Part shown: positions 33,909 through 42,044 of the stretch, piece by piece
How the letters are laid out: every line of letters starts with the position of its first letter
Position numbering within the stretch: position 1 is the stretch's first letter
Assembly: GCF_003722355.1 (NCBI RefSeq)
Contig: NZ_QWDD01000001.1
Span: 3,029,001-3,093,000, forward strand
Reading direction: 5' to 3'
Length of the DNA: 64,000 bases
DNA from: Methylocystis hirsuta
Lineage (GTDB): Bacteria; Pseudomonadota; Alphaproteobacteria; Rhizobiales; Beijerinckiaceae
The notes under the pieces: generated by a model
The model's input: only the letters and a program-made list of their open reading frames with translations
What the model was told of the DNA's origin: nothing
Databases searched by the model: none
Made by a program: the position numbers and the translations under genes

Positions 33909-34385
33909 CTATAGATTGCTGATGTATAAATTGTATATATCAGCAAAGCGTCTGAGCCGCACGATTTGCGCGACCATCACGACGAGCGCCCCGCCAATTG
34001 CGAGCCACAGGTTCAACGTAACCATGCCTGCAATCATCCCGGCGAGGCCAACGAGCCCAAGAAGCAGCAGCACGCGCAAGCTCCACTTGTAAACCGCAGC
34101 GGCCTCATTTCGCCCGAGCCAAAGCCGCTCACCCAATACGCCCTTCTCGATCCAATGCGCCGGCCTGTCGATCGGCCTGAATATGAATGGATTGACGACC
34201 AGCCAAAGCACGACGGAACCAATCGGCGCGACCGCCCACCAGTCTAGCCAAACGCGGCTCCAACCCGCGGCAATAGCGGCTGGGATCGCCGCAAAGCGCG
34301 TGTAGACGCTCCTGCGATTGGCGTGGCGCCGCCACATTTCGTCAAAAACCTGCCCGCGCATCTCGATCCAATTGCTCCTGAGCAA
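33909..34385 (-). CDS. DUF6653-like membrane protein
   Basis: A 158-residue protein probably starting with TTG (34385), preceded by AGGAG; an ATG at residue 9 is the alternative. Residues 1-35 are soluble (FDEMWRRHANRRSVYTRFA). Two pairs of helices follow: about 47-68 (VWLDWWAVAPIGSVVLWLVV) and 105-142. The WRRHANPWSVYTR-like start with two Trp-rich helices fits the DUF6653 family, whose role is unknown. The gene and its 3' flank are clearly less GC-rich than the neighbours. It is divergent from the next membrane protein gene. Confidence 0.65.
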   Translation of the reverse strand: MLRSNWIEMRGQVFDEMWRRHANRRSVYTRFAAIPAAIAAGWSRVWLDWWAVAPIGSVVLWLVVNPFIFRPIDRPAHWIEKGVLGERLWLGRNEAAAVYKWSLRVLLLLGLVGLAGMIAGMVTLNLWLAIGGALVVMVAQIVRLRRFADIYNLYISNL

Positions 34386-34513
34386 GCGCTCCTGTGCCGC
34401 TTCAGCGGCGCGATCCGCTGGACCTTCCCATTTCCGACGGATTTTTCATGGATTGTCGAACTGTCCGTCATAGATGCCGCGCTGTTTTTCTGAGGCGATC
34501 GGAAGTCGTTACA

Positions 34514-35011
34514 ATGGAAATGCTGCAAGACTTTGCTGAATGGGCATGGTTACGCCATCACAATCCCTTGAGCTGGTATATCCGGCCGCTGTTTCTCATA
34601 CCCTTTTGCTATGCCGCCTGGCGCCGCAGTCTAACCGGAATCGCAGTGACACTTTTGGCGTTGGCGACCAGCATGTTTTGGTTCCCGGCTCCAGCCCATC
34701 CAGATCCTCGGGTAGCCGAATTTCTGGACGTTGAGCGGGAGTATCTGTTGGGAGAATGGGGAGCCACAAAGCTTCTTTTCACTGCAATGGCGCCGTTGTT
34801 TCTCTTTGCGCTTGCCTTCGCGTTCTGGCGCCGCGCGATGTGGACGGGGCTCGCGGTGATTGCTGTGGGCAGCCTGCTCAAGATGGGCTGGAGCCTCTAT
34901 TATGGCGGCGAGAGCGGTTGGGCCGTCGTTCCACCCGCACTCGCCGGGTTGTTTGTGATCGCTGTAGTTATGGTTGTCGTGAGACGGAATCTCGGTTGGA
35001 TTTCTCTCTGA
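34514..35011 (+). CDS. four- to five-helix membrane protein of unknown function
   Basis: A 165-residue membrane protein; I take the ATG at 34514 since the in-frame sequence upstream is not protein-like. Helices fall near residues 23-40, 45-58, 85-105, 108-122 and 135-155. Short loops carry EWAWLRHHNPLSWYIRPLF at the start and HPDPRVAEFLDVEREYLL in the middle. No catalytic cluster is visible. Together with the divergent DUF6653-like gene it forms a small accessory pair between thrS and tRNA-Arg. Confidence 0.6.
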   Translation: MEMLQDFAEWAWLRHHNPLSWYIRPLFLIPFCYAAWRRSLTGIAVTLLALATSMFWFPAPAHPDPRVAEFLDVEREYLLGEWGATKLLFTAMAPLFLFALAFAFWRRAMWTGLAVIAVGSLLKMGWSLYYGGESGWAVVPPALAGLFVIAVVMVVVRRNLGWISL

Positions 35012-35240
35012 GCGGGGCTGCAAATTCATCTGGCGCAATGATGAACTGCCCGGTCCGGCGCGCGGTGGCCTTTTGATCCTGCCGCCGGCGGCGGGGCAAA
35101 TGCGCAAGTCTGCCCTAACACGAAATCTATTTGCTATCTTTGCGCTCGTTGGCGCGCCATAGCTTACTGACTGAAATCAACGGTGCGCCTTCGCGACGGG
35201 TTTCGCGAGAATGGCGGTATTCGAATCTCGTCTGGTGAAC

Positions 35241-35317
35241 TGGCGCGCCCGAAAGGATTCGAACCTCTGACCCCCAGATTCGTAGTCTGGTGCTCTATCC
35301 AGCTGAGCTACGGGCGC
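35241..35317 (-). tRNA. tRNA-Arg (anticodon ACG)
   Basis: The reverse strand gives a 77-base cloverleaf with encoded CCA. The acceptor stem is GCGCCCG/CGGGCGC, the anticodon stem CCAGA/TCTGG has loop CTACGAA (anticodon ACG), and the T loop is TTCGAAT. ACG is read as ICG after deamination, decoding the CGU, CGC and CGA Arg codons. Confidence 0.95.
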
Positions 35318-35467
35318 CTGTTTCGCCATAGCCCCCGTGCGTTAAACGGGCTATGGCGACGTGTCGGCTCGTTTACCGGCAAGCGACGCGAATGGCAATA
35401 GCGCATTTACTTTCGCCGCGCCGCGGCCTTGCGTCGACGGCGTGAGCATTTAGATAAAAGGCCCTAA

Positions 35468-36247
35468 GTGAGATTTCTAATGGAAACGTTCCTGTCGGAC
35501 GGCGTCGAGATAGCCTATGTGGATTTCGAGCCTTTAACGGAAGATCGTCGCGAACCGATCGTCCTCGTGCATGGCTTCGCCTCGACCCATGCCGTGAACT
35601 GGCTGTTCACGCAATGGGTCAAGACGCTGACCGAAGACGGGCGCCGGGTCATCGTCTTCGACAACCGCGGCCATGGTCGCTCCGCCAAGCTGTACGATCC
35701 GGCGCAATACAGTCTCGACCTGATGGCCGCCGACATCGTGCATCTGCTCGACCATCTGTCGATCCCGCGCGCCGACGTCATGGGCTATTCGCTCGGCGGA
35801 CGCATCGGCACGGTGCTGGCGCTGACCGCGCCCGAGCGCGTGCGCTCCTTGATCCTCGGCGGCATCGGCGAAAATCTCATCGAGAACTCCGGCCTGCCGC
35901 GCGGCCTCGCCGAAGCCATGGAGATTGAGCGCATCGAGGACATTGACGATTCGACGCTCAAAATCTTTCGCGGCTTCGCCGAAGCCACCCGCAGCGACCT
36001 CGCCGCCCTCGCCGCCTGCGTGCGCGGCGCCCGCAAGTCCGTCGAGCCCGAGTTGCTCGCGCGCATTACCGCGCCGGTGCTGATCTGCGTCGGCACGCGC
36101 GATGACGTCGCCGGCGACCCGCTCCCGCTGGCCGAGTTCTTCCCCAACGCCCGCGTGGTCGATATTCCCGGCCGCGACCACAACCGGGCCGTCGGCGACA
36201 GAATCTATAAGCAGGCGGTGCTGGAGTTCCTGGATACGCGGCCTTAA
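35468..36247 (+). CDS. alpha/beta hydrolase
   Basis: A 259-residue alpha/beta hydrolase. The oxyanion region is VLVHGFASTHAVNW, the nucleophile elbow GYSLGGR (Ser near residue 110), the acid Asp in VGTRDDVAGDP, and the His in PGRDHNRAVGD. The lid region (about 145-200) is short. Substrate unknown; epoxide, ester or haloalkane activity cannot be told apart. GTG at 35468 and ATG at 35480 are both possible starts. It sits 150 bases from tRNA-Arg and 69 bases ahead of cysE. Confidence 0.8.
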   Translation: MRFLMETFLSDGVEIAYVDFEPLTEDRREPIVLVHGFASTHAVNWLFTQWVKTLTEDGRRVIVFDNRGHGRSAKLYDPAQYSLDLMAADIVHLLDHLSIPRADVMGYSLGGRIGTVLALTAPERVRSLILGGIGENLIENSGLPRGLAEAMEIERIEDIDDSTLKIFRGFAEATRSDLAALAACVRGARKSVEPELLARITAPVLICVGTRDDVAGDPLPLAEFFPNARVVDIPGRDHNRAVGDRIYKQAVLEFLDTRP

Positions 36248-36316
36248 CGGTCGCGGGGGCGCCCGTGCTATTGTCCAAGCGCTCCGCTATGTAACTGCTT
36301 GACCAAGGAGGGGCGG

Positions 36317-37156
36317 ATGGGCGCCGAAACGCGCGAAGTTGGCGCGAAAATCATCGACTTCGCCCAGAACGACCCGCTGTTCGCGCGGCTGCGCGCGGAG
36401 GCGGAGGATGTGCTGCGCCGCGAGCCGGAGCTCGGCGGCTTCCTGCATCCGGCGATCCTGTCGCAGAACGGCGTCCTGGGCGTCGTCGCGCATCGCGTGG
36501 CGCAGCGTCTCGACCGTCCGGAGGCCCCCTATATCGCGATCCGCCAGGCGTTCGAAGAATGCGCCGCGCGCGAACCTGGACTGGTCGAGGCGTTCCGCGC
36601 CGATCTGCTCGCCGTGCTTGAGCGCGATCCCGCCTGCACAAGGCTGATCGAGCCGGCGCTGTATTTCAAAGGTTTCCATGCGCTGCAGACCTACCGGCTG
36701 GCGCATTGGCTGTGGAAAAACGGCCGCAGCGACTTCGCGCTGATCTTGCAGAGCCTCTCGTCGCAGACCTTCCAGGTCGACATCCACCCCGCCGCGGTGA
36801 TCGGCAAGAGCGTCTTCATCGACCACGCCACCGGCGTCGTCATCGGCGCGACCAGCGTCGTCGAGGACGAAGTGTCGATGCTGCACGGCGTGACGTTAGG
36901 GGGCACCGGCAAGGCGCGCGGCGACCGCCATCCCAAGGTCAGGCGCGGCGTGCTGATCGGCGCCGGCGCGAAAATCCTCGGCAATATCGAAATCGGCCGC
37001 TGCGCCATGATCGCCGCGGGCTCCGTCGTGCTCGACCCGGTGCCCGCCAACAAGACCGTCGCCGGCGTGCCGGCCCGCATCGTCGGCGAGGCGCGCTGCG
37101 CCGAGCCGGCGCTTGCCATGGATCAAATGCTGGCCTATCTCGACGCCGGCATGTGA
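36317..37156 (+). CDS. cysE: serine O-acetyltransferase
   Basis: A 279-residue enzyme that makes O-acetylserine from serine and acetyl-CoA for cysteine synthesis. The N-terminal helical domain (residues 1-150) precedes a left-handed beta-helix built of hexapeptide repeats (IHPAAVIGKSVFIDHATGVVIG, GAGAKILGNIEIG). The catalytic Asp-His pair sits in FIDHATG. GVTLGGTGKARGDRHPKV is the CysE signature loop. AAGGAGG lies before the ATG at 36317. Confidence 0.94.
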   Translation: MGAETREVGAKIIDFAQNDPLFARLRAEAEDVLRREPELGGFLHPAILSQNGVLGVVAHRVAQRLDRPEAPYIAIRQAFEECAAREPGLVEAFRADLLAVLERDPACTRLIEPALYFKGFHALQTYRLAHWLWKNGRSDFALILQSLSSQTFQVDIHPAAVIGKSVFIDHATGVVIGATSVVEDEVSMLHGVTLGGTGKARGDRHPKVRRGVLIGAGAKILGNIEIGRCAMIAAGSVVLDPVPANKTVAGVPARIVGEARCAEPALAMDQMLAYLDAGM

Positions 37157-37165
37157 GGGCGGGGG

Positions 37166-37783
37166 TTGACCTTGAGCAAAATTCTACTGGGCCTTGCGCT
37201 CGTCGTTGTCGCGGCGTTGCTGCTCTCCCCGCGCGCCGCCACGGCCGCCGGTTGGCATTATTACGACCCGGAATGTCCGATCGATCTTGGCGGCAATGAA
37301 CTTGGCGGCAAGTCGATGAAATTCGTCGCCATGCAGCCCAAGAAGAACGTCGACCGGGAGTGCATCGCGCTGCCCGACGTCGGCCCGAGCGTCATCGTGC
37401 TCGACGCCGCCGACACTGAATTGCGCGACATGAACTGGGATATCCGCATCCTGCGCGGCAAGGGCCCGAACGGCGACGCCGATCCCAAAGCCGATATCGT
37501 CGGCCGCCTGCCCGTGCAGAAATTTCGCAACGGCATGGTGAATTTCGACCAGAATTTTAAAGAGCCCGGCGAATACGTGCTGTATGCGAAGCTGACGAGC
37601 GACGACGGCGCCAAGAGTTTTGAGGGCCGGCATCCCTTCTCGGTCGGCCTCGTCACCGACGAAGAATTCTATCTCTACATCGCCTTCGGCGTGTTCGCCG
37701 TCGCAGCCGGCGGCGTCGCCTTCACGCTGTGGCGCCAGGGCAAGCTCGGATTCAAGATTCCGGATTTTTCGAAGACGGATTGA
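37166..37783 (+). CDS. secreted, C-terminally anchored protein of unknown function
   Basis: A 205-residue protein starting with TTG (37166 or, more naturally, 37172) after a GAGGGCGGGGG leader. A signal peptide covers residues 3-27. The periplasmic part has three Cys-free beta-rich stretches after an early CPIDLGG and a RECIALP (two Cys that may pair). A C-terminal helix lies at about 173-193 with a basic tail, giving a periplasmic domain tethered at its C end. No family recognised. It follows cysE by 9 bases and may be co-transcribed. Confidence 0.6.
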   Translation: MTLSKILLGLALVVVAALLLSPRAATAAGWHYYDPECPIDLGGNELGGKSMKFVAMQPKKNVDRECIALPDVGPSVIVLDAADTELRDMNWDIRILRGKGPNGDADPKADIVGRLPVQKFRNGMVNFDQNFKEPGEYVLYAKLTSDDGAKSFEGRHPFSVGLVTDEEFYLYIAFGVFAVAAGGVAFTLWRQGKLGFKIPDFSKTD

Positions 37784-37805
37784 GCTTCCTGCGGAAGCAT
37801 GCAGG

Positions 37806-37965
37806 AAAAGCCCCCTCCCCAACCCTCCCCCGCGCTTCGCGCAGGAGAGGGAGCCGATTGCGCGCGTCATGAAGATTCTTGAATTTTCGACGTCAGCCGC
37901 GACCGCGCCGTTCTCCTTTCTCCCGTGAAACGGGGGAAGGTGGCGCGAAGCGCCGGATGGGGGCG
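37806..37965. repeat. intergenic inverted-repeat cluster
   Basis: A CCCTCCCC block, a GCGCTTCGCGC palindrome and an arm CTCCTTTCTCCCGTGAAACG that pairs with the following CGGGGGAAGG stretch lie downstream of the membrane-anchored protein. The second part is the inverse of the block at 31660-31710 (GCGCTTCGCGC + CCACCTTC + GGGAGAA). Same dispersed family, opposite orientation, no coding content. Confidence 0.55.
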
Positions 37966-38037
37966 AGCGAATCGACCCGTGGAGCAGACGCGCCACGCGG
38001 ACGGACCTGGACTGCAATTCAGAGGAAGCGTTCCCAG

Positions 38038-39663
38038 CTAACGCCGATCCCAGGACTGGAACTCGCCTTTCCAGCGAGGCCAAGTTGCGCGATATCCAAA
38101 GGAAATCTGGCGCGTTTCGCCGGGCGCGAGGTTGTATGCCCAAGCGACGACGCCGCTCCGATCATCGACGTTGCGCTCGGTCGGAGGCGTTGAGTCTGGC
38201 CGTTGCTCGATTTTTAGCGCTGCGTCGGTCGAGACCGGCAGCCGATCTTCGATCACCACGCGCATCGGAAAAGCGTGGCCGTTTCTAACTTCCGTAGCGC
38301 TCTGTCGCTCCTCCCAGGCCAACGCTTTCTCCTTTTTCGGAGTGAAAGACTACGTCGGCTGCTCAATCCGCCTCACCGAAACAGAGTCGTCGGAGCCGAA
38401 ACCCAATTCGGCGGTCTCCTTCGACGGTACATGTTCGAGAATTGCCCGGCCGATGAAAGAACCGTCGCGGTACAGTTGTACGGGACCCAAAAACAGCGGG
38501 GTTGAATCTGTATTGGAGAACCTAGCGTGCAAATAAGCGTTTGAGTCATGCTCCGGCGTCGATTTTACAAAAACATTCGCATCCGTTTCGAAATGTGCAA
38601 GTCGATAGACCTTGGTCGCGCCATTGGCCGGAAGCGAGACGAGACCAGGCGCTTCGAAGCTGGCGTCGAAAGCGCCGCGACTTTGGTTCGCCGAGGCTTC
38701 TTGGAAGCGGATCGACCTATCCTTTTCTGATTCCAGCCTGACGAGATCGTCAGGAGGCTTACGGAACGGCAAATCCGCCTGTCCATCTGATGGGAGACCA
38801 GCAGAAGCCTCCAAAGTCGACAAGCGTGGCGTCGCAATCGCGCCGACTGCTTCAGTTGTCTTCAAAATCAGTCGGATGTTCTCCCAAACCTCGCCAACGC
38901 GTTGAGCGGCTTCGGCGCGGCGCACCAGCGTCAGTCGCCCTTTTGGCGCCGTCTCGAAATTGAGACGCGCGTCGTAGACGGGCGCCCATTTGGCGTTGTG
39001 GACGAGATATTCCAGCGCGATCCTACCCTTGGCCGGACTATGCGCGGTAATCTCGACAAAAACGTCGTATCCTGGCGCTGAAAGCGGGTCGAGTTGGACG
39101 ACTTGGCGCGCCTTTTCAATATCGCCGTCGATCGTCAGCCGTCGGCGATGCAGGTCGCGGATGCGATCATTCGCTTCGTCGAGCCCCGGCGTAACGGCCG
39201 CCCAGGAGGCGGGAAGATCGACGGCGCGCGGCTCCTTGGCGTCAGCGGACGCCTTGGCAAAATTCTGAATCGCTCGCTTCTTCGTCTCGGATGCCTCGAT
39301 GCGATCGGTGAGCATCTGCCTTTCGTCGAGAAGCTTTGCGAGTTTTTTCGCCGCCTCGCTTTCAACGCCCGCGCCCATCGACGGACGCACGGTCACCGCG
39401 CCGATAAGCGCTTCGCTATCGCCAGCGCCTTTCACGCGCAGCGACTGCTGCACCAGCTTGGGCGAAACCCCGCGCAATACGAGCGTCGAATCCCCGGCTG
39501 GAACCGAGAATTCTCCCGTCCGCCGCACCAAGGCAGCGTCCAGATGCAACGTGACAGCCTCGACCCGCGAAGCGACTTCAATCTGGTCGGCGAGGGCTGT
39601 GTCGTTGAAAAGAAGAAGAAGAAGCGCGACGAACGCCGCAGATATGAGAAGCTTTTTTTGCAT
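38038..39663 (-). pseudogene. DUF4139 (MuiA-like) secreted protein gene with an in-frame amber codon
   Basis: From the ATG at 39663 (AAGGCGG leader) the frame gives a signal peptide (ending ALA-DQIEV), a DUF4140-like N-terminal beta-region, a coiled-coil hinge (KLAKLLDERQMLTDRIEASE) and most of the C-terminal DUF4139 beta-sandwich. It is then interrupted by TAG at 38350-38352. The same frame continues for 103 further residues that complete the DUF4139 domain, including TPPTERNVDDRSGVVAWAYN and PGETRQISFGYRATWP, then a normal TGA-type end. The break is a nonsense codon in frame, not a frameshift. The family is called mucoidy inhibitor MuiA but its role is not known. The gene may be dead, truncated yet working, or a sequencing error. 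Confidence 0.8.
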
Positions 39664-39750
39664 GGCCGCCTTGCAAAAAATGGATAGTGGAACCGAGCGC
39701 GACGCCAATGCTAATTCGATCTGACTGAACGGCGATTGAATGGATCCGCG

Positions 39751-40230
39751 CCTCACCCAAACCGATTATTCCGCGGAAACCCTCTCGGCGGCAATCTTCC
39801 CGCTTCGGCGCGATGGCCGATCCAGTCCTTGAGTTCCGCCTTTCGATCGTGAAGACGCGGTTAGAGGCGTCGGTCCACGTCAGCCCGTCCTTCAGCGCGA
39901 AAACCTTGGCGTCGGAGACGCCGCCGTCCTTATAGCGCTGCATGCGCACGCCCTTGCCGCGGGCCATGCGCGACGCTTCGCTGAGCGGAAATACCAGCAG
40001 CTTCCGGTTCTCGCCAATGATGGCGACATGATCGCCCTCCGCCTGCGTCACGATCTGCAATCTCGAGGGCGGATCGACGGTAAGCACGGCGCGGCCCTTG
40101 CGCGTCGACGATAAGAGATCATACCCGCTCACGACGAAGCCGCGTCCGTCTTTCGTCACCAGCAGCAGCGCGGCGCCCGCGACATGCGGCAGTACGGCGA
40201 CGACATCGGCCCCTTCCTCGATCTCGGCGG
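39751..40230 (-). pseudogene. decayed duplicate of the parC 3' end
   Basis: This 480-base stretch matches parC bases 42043-42522 in the same orientation, with scattered substitutions, at roughly nine in ten bases by eye. It encodes the last repeats of the ParC C-terminal beta-pinwheel. A one-base deletion in the segment equal to the par[10 protein letters not shown] shifts the frame, so the end of the protein is garbled. It has no start. At its far end the match stops within GATCTCGGCG. It lies about 1.8 kb from parC with the glycosyltransferase gene between. Confidence 0.85.
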
Positions 40231-40544
40231 CAAAGCCGATCATCTCGCGCAAAATATCCGCGTCGGGGCCCTCTCCACAACCGCGCCAAGAATCATCATT
40301 TCGCCGGTCATGGATTGATTTGCCGATAGCGGATCGATAGAGAGCGGCATTGTCCGCAGGAGTTGACCCTAAAGGACAACTAAAGTCGCTATGTTAGAAA
40401 CCTACGGCGCTGGCCAAATCATTCCGGTCTCCAGTCCGGAACGATTAGACATCGCTTAAGTTGGCATCAAGACTGTCGCTTCAGAAGTCAGATGAACGCA
40501 GAAACGATCAACATTTCTCGTTCGCTTTTTCAGGTTTAACTCGC
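40231..40544. other. 314-base segment between the parC fragment and the glycosyltransferase
   Basis: Lower-GC sequence with no parC similarity and no good gene. It may contain the glycosyltransferase promoter, and if translation started at the TTG at 40461 the last 84 bases would be its first codons. Confidence 0.4.
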
Positions 40545-41975
40545 ATGTTTGAGGCCAGCGTGACAATTGCGCAACGTGATCACCGCAAAGTTGTTGGCTA
40601 TTTGCGCAGTCAGTTTGAAGCGGAAAGGCGCTATAAGCTCGAGGCTCAAAAAGCAGACACGACGTATGACGTCGATCCAGTTACGCGCGGCGCCTATCGT
40701 AGGATGCTGGAGCTGTACTGGACATTGTCGCGAGTGCTTGCTCCGCTGCGCCGCGCGTCGCCCGCGGCCCAATGTGAAGAGGATGCCCCACGGCCGGCCC
40801 CGCAGCAACAGTTCCCGCTCATTACGATCGCGCCCGGGGACCAGCCATGCATATACGTTGATGTCACAGACACCAAATTTTTTGACAAAGTGACGGGCAT
40901 TCAACGCGTTGTCAGCGAGACCGCTCATTACGTCACGGAACTGGGAAACGGCCAACCAGTCCAGATTCGCGGGGGGCTTATACTAGCCGAAATAGACGGA
41001 GTGATGGGCAGGATCGAAGCGCGTCCTGGCGATATCCTCCTGTTGCTAGACGCTGGCTGGAACAATGTGGATAATTATGCGCACGCCATTAGCTCCTTCA
41101 GAGAAAAAGGCGGCGCTGTCGTAGCTGGCGTTTATGATCTTTTTCCAGTCCTCTATCCGACGTTATACGGGCCCGAACTCGTGATCGCCTTTGAGACCTG
41201 GCTCAGCGAAGTCGTCTCCCGGAGTGATGCGGTCGTTGCAATTTCTCGGAGTTCCGCGAAGTGCTATGCCGAGTATGCGATGATGCGATACAAATGGTGC
41301 AGGAGCCAAAAAATCGGCTGGTGGCGGCTGGGCGCCAATCTATCGGCTGAACCCGCCAGAGAACCAGCCGCGGCCGCAATCGAAATCGCGACGCAAGGCC
41401 CATTTTTTCTCTGCGTCGGCACAATCGAGACGCGCAAAGGCTATCCGGTCGCGATCGAGGCTTTCGAACGTCTTTGGGCCGACAAAATAGACGTCAACCT
41501 TGTCATTGTTGGCAGACCCGGGTGGAACGCCCAGGCGTTTGAACAGCGCTTGCGGCAGCATGAGGAAAAGGGACGGCGTCTGTTCTGGCTAGACGACGCG
41601 AGCGATGCGGATTTGCGCCACCTTTACCGTGAGACGTGCGCGGCCGTGTTCACGACCTTCGCCGAAGGCTTTGGTTTGCCCTTGGTGGAGGCCGCACAAT
41701 GCGGCGCCCCCATCATCGCCAGCGACATCCCCCAGTTTCGTGAGCTTGGCGGCTCAGATGTGCGCTATTTTGATCTCCTCGATTCGGCGAGCCTCGCAGA
41801 CGCCCTCATGCAAGCGCTCTCAGACGAGAAACGGCCGCCTCGCGTTGCGACTCTTACATGGCGAGAATCTACGATCGAATTGATCGGGCTGCTGCGCTCC
41901 GGCGCTTACCAGATGGACGTCTCTGCAATCTCGCGTGACATAGCCACAGCCGGACTGGCGGCCGCCACGAAATGA
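40545..41975 (+). CDS. glycosyltransferase, GT4-like
   Basis: A 476-residue retaining glycosyltransferase of the GT-B fold (group 1/GT4). The C-terminal domain has FFLCVGTIETRKGYPVAIEAF, NLVIVGRPGWN and the donor-binding EX7E motif in FTTFAEGFGLPLVEAAQCG. The N-terminal 110 residues are helical and variable. It probably adds a sugar to a surface polysaccharide or lipid; donor and acceptor are unknown. Base composition is visibly less GC-rich than parC beside it. No further polysaccharide genes lie near, so it looks like a lone cargo gene. The ATG at 40545 was chosen; a TTG at 40461 is possible. Confidence 0.8.
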   Translation: MFEASVTIAQRDHRKVVGYLRSQFEAERRYKLEAQKADTTYDVDPVTRGAYRRMLELYWTLSRVLAPLRRASPAAQCEEDAPRPAPQQQFPLITIAPGDQPCIYVDVTDTKFFDKVTGIQRVVSETAHYVTELGNGQPVQIRGGLILAEIDGVMGRIEARPGDILLLLDAGWNNVDNYAHAISSFREKGGAVVAGVYDLFPVLYPTLYGPELVIAFETWLSEVVSRSDAVVAISRSSAKCYAEYAMMRYKWCRSQKIGWWRLGANLSAEPAREPAAAAIEIATQGPFFLCVGTIETRKGYPVAIEAFERLWADKIDVNLVIVGRPGWNAQAFEQRLRQHEEKGRRLFWLDDASDADLRHLYRETCAAVFTTFAEGFGLPLVEAAQCGAPIIASDIPQFRELGGSDVRYFDLLDSASLADALMQALSDEKRPPRVATLTWRESTIELIGLLRSGAYQMDVSAISRDIATAGLAAATK

Positions 41976-42044
41976 GGCGCTGACTGGGGCAGTCCATTAT
42001 CCGCTCACATCATCATCAGCGGAGTGGGCCAACACAAATTGCCC

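Noticed and set aside
38322..38352. A frameshift in the DUF4139 gene
   Set aside because: The upstream and downstream parts are in the same reading frame; only a TAG codon separates them, so it is a nonsense codon.
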